Below the pieces are notes generated by a model. The model was not told the origin of the DNA. It did no database searches and was given only the letters and a program-made list of their open reading frames with translations. Position numbers and translations under genes: made by a program. From an uncultured Candidatus Saccharibacteria bacterium (GTDB lineage Bacteria > Patescibacteriota > Saccharimonadia > Saccharimonadales > Saccharimonadaceae): DNA of 11,208 bases. The DNA lies in contig CANEKB010000026.1 in assembly GCA_947427985.1 (NCBI GenBank), positions 1 to 11,208 on the forward strand, written 5' to 3'. Positions 6,045-11,208 of this stretch are shown piece after piece. Each line of letters starts with the position of its first letter. Position 1 is the stretch's first letter.

Positions 6045-8624
6045 ATGGCAAAGGATGAAGAAATGAAACAAAATGGCACTCCTGAAGATTTGGAGAAAGA
6101 TATGACGGTCGATGCGGGGGGAGAGAAGCATGTCGTTGAGGGGGAGGTAATCGACGGAATCGAGCAAAAAGCCGTCGAAAGTACGATGGAAAGCTATTTC
6201 CTACGCTATTCGATGTCGGTAATTATCGATCGAGCACTTCCGGATGTGCGTGATGGTCTGAAGCCAGTAAACCGCCGTATATTATATGCGATGAATAAAA
6301 ACGGTTGGAAAGCGCCGCATGCGACGGTGAAGTCTGCACGTATCGTTGGTGAGGTGATGGGTAAGTACCATCCACATGGTGATTCGTCGATTTATGATGC
6401 AATGGTAAATTTGGCGCAACCATGGAAGATGCGCTATACATTGGTGGAAGGCCAAGGTAACTTCGGTTCGATGGACGGTGATGATCCAGCAGCCTCGCGT
6501 TATACTGAGGCGCGCATGGACAAGGTAGGGGCGGAACTTCTGACTGATATCGAAAAAGAGACGGTGGATTTTCGTGATAACTTTGATGGTAGTGAGCAGG
6601 AACCTGTGGTTTTGCCGTCAGCAGTACCGAACATTCTTCTGAATGGTCAGATGGGTATTGCGGTCGGTATGGCAACGAATATTCCGCCGCACAATATGAG
6701 TGAAGTGATCGATGCGACGGTGGCTCAGATCGATGATCCAGAGATTGGTTTGGACGGCTTGATGAAGCATGTTAAGGGGCCGGATTTCCCGACGGGGGCG
6801 GAAGTTTATGGTGGCGCGCCAATGAAGCAAGCCTACGCAACCGGTAAAGGTTCGGTGACTATTCGGGCAGTGACGAACATTGAAGAAAAGAAGAACGGCC
6901 GCTATACAATCGTGATTACGGAAGTGCCTTACGGGATGAGCAAGGAGGGCTTTATCGAGAAAGTAAGGGAATTAGTTCTTAATAAGAAATTGGATCATAT
7001 TGCGGATGCAAGAGACGAATCGGCGCGTGGTAAGATTCGGGTAGTGGTTGAACTAAAGAAAGACGCTTTTCCGAAGAAAATTTTGAACCAGCTTTATAAA
7101 ATGACGGGGTTACAGACGACCTTCCATTATAATATGTTGGCGTTGGTCGATGGAGTGCAGCCGCGAATCTTGGGTTTGAAGGAAATCCTGGCAGAGTTTA
7201 TCAAGCATAGACAAAAAGTAGTCAGACGGAGAACGGAATACGATCTCAGAAAAGCAAAAGAGCGTGCGCACATTCTTGAAGGTTTGAAAATTGCGCTTGA
7301 TAATATTGATGAAGTAATCAAGACAATTCGTGAAAGCTACGACGACGCGGATAAACGTTTGATGGAACGGTTCGGCTTGTCTGAGATTCAAGCAGCGGCG
7401 ATCTTGGCGATGCAGCTGAGAAGATTGCAAGGACTAGAGCGTGACAAGATCGAAGATGAATTGAAAGAACTATTGGCAAAGATTGCAGAGTACGAAAAGA
7501 TTTTGGCGGATGAGAGTGAAGTCTTGCGCGTGGTAAAAGAAGAACTGATTGCCATGAAAGAGAAATATGGCGATGCACGCAAGAGCAAGATCTTTAATCA
7601 CGAGGTAGGGAAGTTCTCTGAGGAAGAATTGATTCCGGACGAAGAGAGCGTGATCTTGTTGACAGCTGAGAATTATGTGAAGCGGGTATTGCAGGGTGAT
7701 TTCAAGCGGCAGAACCGTGGCGGTAAGGGGCGCCGCGGAATGACAACGAAGGAAGAGGACGTGATTTCTCATATTGTGACGGCGAATTCGCACGACTACC
7801 TCTTATTCTTCACGAACCAAGGTCGAGTGTTTAGGCTGAAGGCTTATGAAGTGCCGCAAGCTTCGATGACCGCAAAAGGTTCGGCGGCGGTGAATTTGCT
7901 TAATATGCATCCAGATGAGAAGGTGACCGCAATCATTAAACAGGGTGAGAATGTCGAGGGATTCCTCTTTATGGCGACAAAGAAGGGGACAATCAAGAAA
8001 ACGCCAGTGAAGGAATACTTGAACCTGCGAGCAAATGGGCTAGTAACGATTAAACTGGAAGCGGGCGACGAATTGAAGTGTATTCGTGAAACGAATGGCA
8101 CGCACGATATTGTGATTTCGACGTCGGCGGGTCAAGCGGTACGTTTTAACGAAAAAGATGTTCGTAGTATGGGGCGAAGTGCGATGGGGGTGCGCGGGAT
8201 TCGGTTGCGTCCGAAAGATGAGATCGTGGGAATGGATGTGATTACGAATGAGGATCAGAAACTTCTGGTAATTTCGGCGAACGGGTATGGTAAGGCGACG
8301 TTGGCAAAGAATTTCCCAACCCACGCTCGCGGTGGTGTCGGTATTAAGGTGGCGGCAGTAACGGCAAAGACTGGCCCGATCGTGGCGGTACATACTTTGG
8401 AGCCGGCAGCGAAAGAAGTAATCATGATGTCAACAAAGGGACAGGCGATTCGGGTAGCAATGGAAGAGATCCCGACTTTAGGTCGCTCTACTCAAGGGGT
8501 GCGGATTATGCGCCTGAATGAAGGCGATACAGTGGCTTCGATTGGAATCGTAATGCCAGATGAAGATGAGCAAGCAAAACTGGGGGAAGTGAAAGAGACT
8601 GCCGAAGAAGCTAAGACGAAGTAG
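6045..8624 (+). CDS. gyrA: DNA gyrase subunit A
   Basis: The DNA-cleaving and wrapping subunit of gyrase, 859 residues, starts at an ATG 6 nt after AAAGGAG (6032-6038). The breakage-reunion domain has the catalytic Arg152-Tyr153 (ASRYTEARM), about 31 positions later than E. coli Tyr122 because of an acidic N-terminal extension (residues 1 to ~40) that precedes the usual ESTMESYFLRYSMSVI start. The quinolone-determining loop reads HPHGDSSIYD, with Ser114 and Asp118 in the drug-sensitive state (E. coli Ser83/Asp87). A long coiled-coil arm follows at about residues 390-520. The C-terminal beta-pinwheel starts near residue 535 with a GyrA box QNRGGKG at 556-562; the usual second residue Arg/Lys is Asn. 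The box, required for DNA wrapping, separates GyrA from ParC. Last gene of the gyrBA unit, with a terminator 21 bases after the stop. Confidence 0.97.
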   Translation: MAKDEEMKQNGTPEDLEKDMTVDAGGEKHVVEGEVIDGIEQKAVESTMESYFLRYSMSVIIDRALPDVRDGLKPVNRRILYAMNKNGWKAPHATVKSARIVGEVMGKYHPHGDSSIYDAMVNLAQPWKMRYTLVEGQGNFGSMDGDDPAASRYTEARMDKVGAELLTDIEKETVDFRDNFDGSEQEPVVLPSAVPNILLNGQMGIAVGMATNIPPHNMSEVIDATVAQIDDPEIGLDGLMKHVKGPDFPTGAEVYGGAPMKQAYATGKGSVTIRAVTNIEEKKNGRYTIVITEVPYGMSKEGFIEKVRELVLNKKLDHIADARDESARGKIRVVVELKKDAFPKKILNQLYKMTGLQTTFHYNMLALVDGVQPRILGLKEILAEFIKHRQKVVRRRTEYDLRKAKERAHILEGLKIALDNIDEVIKTIRESYDDADKRLMERFGLSEIQAAAILAMQLRRLQGLERDKIEDELKELLAKIAEYEKILADESEVLRVVKEELIAMKEKYGDARKSKIFNHEVGKFSEEELIPDEESVILLTAENYVKRVLQGDFKRQNRGGKGRRGMTTKEEDVISHIVTANSHDYLLFFTNQGRVFRLKAYEVPQASMTAKGSAAVNLLNMHPDEKVTAIIKQGENVEGFLFMATKKGTIKKTPVKEYLNLRANGLVTIKLEAGDELKCIRETNGTHDIVISTSAGQAVRFNEKDVRSMGRSAMGVRGIRLRPKDEIVGMDVITNEDQKLLVISANGYGKATLAKNFPTHARGGVGIKVAAVTAKTGPIVAVHTLEPAAKEVIMMSTKGQAIRVAMEEIPTLGRSTQGVRIMRLNEGDTVASIGIVMPDEDEQAKLGEVKETAEEAKTK

Positions 8625-8645
8625 TTGCTAGCGGAGACAGTAAGG

Positions 8646-8678
8646 AGGTCCGGTTGAGAAAGTTAGCCGGGCCTTTTT
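8646..8678 (+). terminator. Rho-independent terminator of gyrBA
   Basis: AGGTCCGGTT pairs with AGCCGGGCCT over 10 bp (two G-T pairs) around a 9-nt loop, followed by TTTT. It lies 21 bases after the gyrA stop. Confidence 0.9.
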
Positions 8679-8769
8679 GGTGGCGGAAATAAGATAAAAA
8701 GTTGAATAATATTTTTGTTCGCTAACAGAGACAAAATAGAGAAAATGCGATTTTAGTTCATGCTTATGC

Positions 8770-8799
8770 TTGTTATTTTTGAAAAATTTTTGTTACACT
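8770..8799 (+). promoter_or_regulatory. Candidate promoter of the surface-protein gene
   Basis: TTGTTA (8770-8775) and TACACT (8794-8799) are spaced by 18 nt. The spacer contains a perfect ATTTTT-G-AAAAAT inverted repeat (8775-8787) that could be an operator or simply AT-rich DNA. Predicted start is near 8806, about 24 bases before the ATG. Confidence 0.45.
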
Positions 8800-8829
8800 C
8801 GCAGGGAATAAAATTAACTGTGAGGAAAT

Positions 8830-10023
8830 ATGAAGAAAATTCCAATTATGCTATCAACTTTAACTTTGGCGATGACTGGAGCGAGTCTGAGGGCTCCGGC
8901 GGCCGCCTTAGGGGAAGTGGTGGCTGAGCCGTCTTTGAACCAAGAATTATTTATGTCGGCTAGACTAGCGGCGGAAAAAGTTAATGCTCCGTTAAAAACT
9001 AATTATTTTGATGAGCGAGTTTGGATTGACGCGATAATACCGAGAACAGGGAATTTGATAGTCGACATACATGTGACGGATGAAAAACAAGCTGTACGAC
9101 GAATCGCGGTGGCGACCGCAAGCTATGATCGAGTGTCGATGACACAAGCTGATAAGGATTGGTCGAATTGGGATGGTGTAGCTTTGCCGGATTGGACTTT
9201 GCGGGGACGGATCTTAAATCTTGATAGTGCACAGAAAGATTTTCACCGGCTTGTGTCGGTGGATTATAGAGACAGAAACTACGATTTAGTAGAGAACAAT
9301 CGTCAGGATGTGGTGTACTTTTATGCGGAATTGGGCGGCTGGGATGAGAGTGAACCGGAGGTGATACGCTGGAAGATGGATTATCGGACTTGTTCAAAAA
9401 ATGTGAATTTTCCGGCAGTAGGGAGTGCGGTATGTGGGAAAAATATCAATACCGAGACAGGAGAGATGACTTATTTGTATCAAGGTGACAAGAATCCGGA
9501 GTTAAGTTTTGCGACTTGGGCGGATGAGTATAAGAGTATCTTGCAAGCAGATATTGATAGGCTTGACCAGAATATACAAGAGTTGGAACGAGCGGAAATA
9601 ATTAAAGTTGATACGGCGATTGCGAATTACGAATCTGAAGCACAAGAGTTGCGTACGCGGATTTATGAGGCAGCGGATTCAGAGGAGCTGGATGCTGAGA
9701 TAACGGCACTTGAAGATAGGTTGAGCAACTTGCGTAAGAAACATTTTCCAGAGGTAACACCAGATGGGACGACGGGGGATGAAGACGATGAGAAGAACCC
9801 AGATAAGGAAGAAGATAACGAGACCGGTGAGGATTTTGAAACTGATGATGATTCCGGAACTGATGATGATTTTGGAGCTGGCGGTGATGACGATGATAAA
9901 AATGATAATGGAACGGGGAACCAAGATAAAGATAAGGGCGATACTGACAATATAAATACAGAACCAACAACGGGAACTTCGGGAACAGAGGTAACTACCC
10001 CAGATAAGCGGCCAGATAGCTGA
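8830..10023 (+). CDS. Secreted coiled-coil surface protein, ends at an in-frame TGA before its anchor
   Basis: The frame gives 397 residues. The N-terminus is a signal peptide (KK, hydrophobic IPIMLSTLTLAMTGASL, probable cleavage after APAAA near residue 26). A mixed domain (27 to about 227) has one cysteine pair (RTCSKNV...SAVCGKN). Residues ~232-305 form a coiled coil (DIDRLDQNIQELERA ... LDAEITALEDRLSNLRKK), and residues 310-397 a strongly acidic Asp/Glu/Gly/Thr linker. The frame stops at TGA 10021-10023, but the 12 codons after it are open and run straight into the 10060-10287 frame, which supplies a C-terminal membrane segment and basic tail. The full design, signal peptide to C-terminal anchor, is therefore split by one stop codon. 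As it stands the product would be secreted without an anchor. GAGG (8822-8825) precedes the ATG by only 4 nt. No family recognised; a cell-surface or adhesion role is a guess. Confidence 0.85.
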   Translation: MKKIPIMLSTLTLAMTGASLRAPAAALGEVVAEPSLNQELFMSARLAAEKVNAPLKTNYFDERVWIDAIIPRTGNLIVDIHVTDEKQAVRRIAVATASYDRVSMTQADKDWSNWDGVALPDWTLRGRILNLDSAQKDFHRLVSVDYRDRNYDLVENNRQDVVYFYAELGGWDESEPEVIRWKMDYRTCSKNVNFPAVGSAVCGKNINTETGEMTYLYQGDKNPELSFATWADEYKSILQADIDRLDQNIQELERAEIIKVDTAIANYESEAQELRTRIYEAADSEELDAEITALEDRLSNLRKKHFPEVTPDGTTGDEDDEKNPDKEEDNETGEDFETDDDSGTDDDFGAGGDDDDKNDNGTGNQDKDKGDTDNINTEPTTGTSGTEVTTPDKRPDS

Positions 10024-10059
10024 GCTAATAAACCCCAAAATCAGGAGACAAATGGAACA

Positions 10060-10287
10060 ATGAATCGTGCGGAAGTGACAGTAAATAATACGTCTAGCGA
10101 AGAAACTAATGATAATATTGCAGTTGATGAAAATAAGACTACAACTAGCGAAATAGTAGAGATTCCGAACTTGGGCGGTGGAGAAGAAGTAAACCTTTGG
10201 CCATGGATTCTTATAATTTTTAGCATAACTGGGGTGTCAGGTTGGTGGCTTTGGCGAGCGTTTGGGCGTAAAACTAAGCGGAAATAG
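10060..10287 (+). CDS. C-terminal anchor of the interrupted surface protein (or small membrane protein)
   Basis: The 75 residues from ATG 10060 are a Thr/Asn/Glu-rich hydrophilic stretch, then IPNLGGGEEVN, a membrane segment (about residues 45-65, WPWILIIFSITGVSGWWLW) and a basic tail (RKTKRK). This is the layout of a type I stop-transfer anchor, outside to inside. It is in the same frame as the 8830-10023 gene, and the open frame reaches back to 10024, directly after that gene's TGA, so it most likely is the detached C-terminus of that protein. Independent translation is possible: AGGAG (10043-10047) lies 12 nt before the ATG, which is long. A second ATG at 10052, better spaced, gives only a three-codon frame ending in TGA over this start. 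The WPWIL start of the membrane segment recurs in the first protein of the window. The motif before the membrane is not a canonical LPxTG sortase signal. Confidence 0.65.
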   Translation: MNRAEVTVNNTSSEETNDNIAVDENKTTTSEIVEIPNLGGGEEVNLWPWILIIFSITGVSGWWLWRAFGRKTKRK

Positions 10288-10301
10288 CCAATAAAACAGA
10301 G

Positions 10302-10384
10302 ATCACCGAAGAAATCTGGACAGCCCGAACCGTTTATGCTACAATGGGGTTATGTTAAGGAGTCTAGCGACTATCTTCGGTGAT
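10302..10384. repeat. Inverted repeat centred on the PAP2 gene promoter
   Basis: ATCACCGAAGA (10302-10312) and TCTTCGGTGAT (10374-10384) are perfect 11-bp complements 72 bp apart. The midpoint (10343) falls in the -10 box and the right arm lies inside the coding region. Could be a looping operator or an RNA stem enclosing the start codon in readthrough transcripts; chance is not excluded. Confidence 0.35.
10317..10345 (+). promoter_or_regulatory. Promoter of the divergent PAP2 gene, likely leaderless
   Basis: TGGACA (10317-10322), a 17-nt spacer and TACAAT (10340-10345) preceded by TG-C, an extended -10. The usual 6-7 nt distance to the start puts +1 at or next to the A of ATG 10352, so the mRNA would have no leader. 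A Shine-Dalgarno sequence at normal spacing is also missing. Confidence 0.6.
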
Positions 10385-10843
10385 TCTTTGGGGGATAATC
10401 TCGGGTGGGGAGCGATAGTGGCGTTTTTTGCGGGGTTCATAATAGCGCAGCTTTGTAAGTTTTTGCTGGGCGCTTGTACGAAAGAGGGGCGATCGGGGAT
10501 GAAAGATATTCGATCGGCGATTGGATATCTGATGCGTTCTGGCGGGATGCCCTCGGGGCATTCGGCAGGAATGATGGCGATAACAGTATATCTGGGCTGC
10601 TACTATGGATTTTTGTCGGGAATCTTTGCGTTAGCAGTGGCGACGACCGGAATAGTACTATATGATGCAACCCATGTTCGCTATGCGGTTGGTGAACAAG
10701 GGGAGGCCTTGAATAAATTATTGAAGAAATCGGGGGAGACGGAATTGCCAGTGGTTGAGGGCCATACAATGTTGCAGGTGGTTGTAGGGGCGTTCCTAGG
10801 GATAATGGTAGGTTTGGGAGTGTTTTTCTTGGTCGCGAGATGA
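10352..10843 (+). CDS. Divergent PAP2 family (YuiD/DUF212) membrane protein
   Basis: The 163-residue protein has about four membrane segments (residues ~20-40, ~70-85, ~88-106, ~141-161). The signature SGGMPSGHSAGM (63-74) with YDATHVRYAVGEQGEALN (104-121) and EGHTMLQVVVGAFLG (136-150) is that of the divergent PAP2 (DUF212, YuiD-like) family. It retains the SGH core of PAP2 lipid phosphatases and a later His (138). Family members are presumed membrane lipid-phosphate phosphatases, but most lack a proven substrate. Length is typical for the family and nothing is missing. The start is fixed by the promoter, whose +1 coincides with the ATG; GGGG sits only 2 nt in front. The TGA stop is followed immediately by TAG and TAA in the same frame. 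Transcribed separately from the surface protein upstream. Confidence 0.9.
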   Translation: MLRSLATIFGDSLGDNLGWGAIVAFFAGFIIAQLCKFLLGACTKEGRSGMKDIRSAIGYLMRSGGMPSGHSAGMMAITVYLGCYYGFLSGIFALAVATTGIVLYDATHVRYAVGEQGEALNKLLKKSGETELPVVEGHTMLQVVVGAFLGIMVGLGVFFLVAR

Positions 10844-10879
10844 TAGTAACAGGGGTAGAGCTCAAAAAAGGCAAAAAAG

Positions 10880-10905
10880 TTGGACTTTTTCGAGAAAAAG
10901 TCCAA
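10880..10905. repeat. Perfect 11-bp inverted repeat upstream of the rRNA promoter
   Basis: TTGGACTTTTT and AAAAAGTCCAA flank a CGAG loop. On the minus strand the hairpin is followed by AACTTTTTT, so it resembles a terminator for leftward transcription; on the + strand A, not T, follows. Its right arm and the next A-tract also form the A-rich block in front of the rRNA -35 box, where an UP element would lie. Confidence 0.6.
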
Positions 10906-10913
10906 AAAAGTGC

Positions 10914-10942
10914 TTGACACCCTCATATATGTGCGATAAAAT
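10914..10942 (+). promoter_or_regulatory. Ribosomal RNA promoter
   Basis: A perfect TTGACA (10914-10919), a 17-nt spacer and TAAAAT (10937-10942). Two A-tracts just upstream (10895-10909) look like an UP element. Predicted start is near 10949. This is the best promoter in the window, as expected in front of a 16S gene. Confidence 0.85.
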
Positions 10943-10948
10943 GGGAAT

Positions 10949-11160
10949 ATCTTAAGGTTGCGAGGAAGTGAAACAGATTAACTTATCGCCTTTAGGAGGA
11001 GAATTTAACAATTTAGTTGTGCAATTATGGTTTGTGGAGATGTCGTTAGGGAATCTTAACGTAATCTACAAACTTATCATCGTCAGTTATTTATGAACTT
11101 TGGTTCGAATTCTGAAGCTTGAGCTTATGCGAGAGCTGAGGAGGCTATTTTATAGCCACT
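10949..11160 (+). other. 16S rRNA leader (transcribed spacer)
   Basis: About 210 nt lie between the predicted start and 16S with no gene. AATTTAACA (11002-11010) resembles the boxA antitermination sequence CTTTAACA. A small hairpin GGCTAT-TTT-ATAGCC (11143-11157) ends four bases before the mature 16S start and may mark the processing region. The right half of the pre-16S processing stem would lie beyond the window. Confidence 0.6.
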
Positions 11161-11208
11161 TTAATGGAGAGTTTGATCCTGGCTCAGGATGAATGCTGGC
11201 GGCGTGCC
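11161..11208 (+). rRNA. rrs: 16S ribosomal RNA, 5' end only
   Basis: The universal sequence AGAGTTTGATCCTGGCTCAG (E. coli positions 8-27) is at 11168-11187, so base 1 of the mature RNA is near 11161. GATGAATGCTGGCGGCGTGCC follows, as in many bacteria including Saccharibacteria. The gene continues past the window; this fragment is too short to place the organism by itself. Confidence 0.97.

Noticed and set aside
10021..10023. TGA read as glycine throughout the genome
   Set aside because: gyrB and gyrA have no in-frame TGA, and the PAP2-like gene ends at TGA exactly where its family normally ends; any decoding here would have to be local.
10150..10287. LPxTG sortase sorting signal
   Set aside because: The sequence before the membrane segment (IPNLGGG) lacks the Thr-Gly pair and spacing of known sortase motifs; a plain membrane anchor explains it.
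11090..11120. tRNA T-loop-like GGTTCGAATTC in the rRNA leader
   Set aside because: The flanking bases do not form a T stem, and no acceptor, D or anticodon arm is present.
1..11208. CRISPR array, insertion sequence or replication origin
   Set aside because: No regularly spaced repeats beyond the two-copy operator, no transposase frame or matching terminal repeats, and no clusters of TTATCCACA-like DnaA boxes despite the gyrB-gyrA pair.

Overview
The window is a co-oriented (+ strand) stretch of a small bacterial genome. It ends in the first ~48 bases of a 16S rRNA gene and has gyrB-gyrA at its centre. The G-rich/C-poor coding strand, the family-less anchored surface proteins and the 16S start fit the CPR/Patescibacteria, most likely Candidatus Saccharibacteria (TM7). 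That assignment is an inference from style and from the very short 16S fragment, not a search result. The genetic code looks standard: gyrB and gyrA contain no in-frame TGA over about 1,527 codons, which argues against the TGA=Gly code of Gracilibacteria/Absconditabacteria.

Layout, left to right. (1) 3-971: a membrane protein cut by the window edge, with its own terminator. (2) 1026-1747: about 720 bp without a credible gene. It holds a cluster of hairpins (1179-1540) that could be a structured RNA, then a minus-strand promoter and terminator pair, then the + strand promoter of the next gene. (3) 1845-3320: a large signal-anchored extracytoplasmic protein with its own promoter and terminator. 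(4) 3477-3896: a RelB/DinJ-type antitoxin with no toxin beside it, preceded by a CIRCE-like (HrcA) operator, a pair of palindromes two helical turns apart, and a good promoter. (5) 4023-8624: gyrB and gyrA, 15 nt apart, with a promoter in front and a terminator behind. (6) 8830-10287: a surface protein (signal peptide, coiled coil, acidic linker, C-terminal membrane anchor) interrupted by a single in-frame TGA at 10021; the frame is otherwise open through to the anchor. (7) 10352-10843: a divergent PAP2 (YuiD/DUF212) membrane protein whose promoter places the transcript start at or next to the ATG. (8) 10844-11208: a strong rRNA promoter, a ~210-nt rRNA leader and the start of 16S rRNA.

Functionally, gyrB-gyrA encode DNA gyrase. 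Three separate single-gene units encode exported or anchored proteins of unknown function, plausible for an epibiont-style cell surface. The most notable points are the stop-interrupted surface protein, the heat-shock-type operator in front of a solitary antitoxin, the unassigned hairpin-rich island, and a GyrB TOPRIM motif reading EGNSA where most gyrases have EGDSA.
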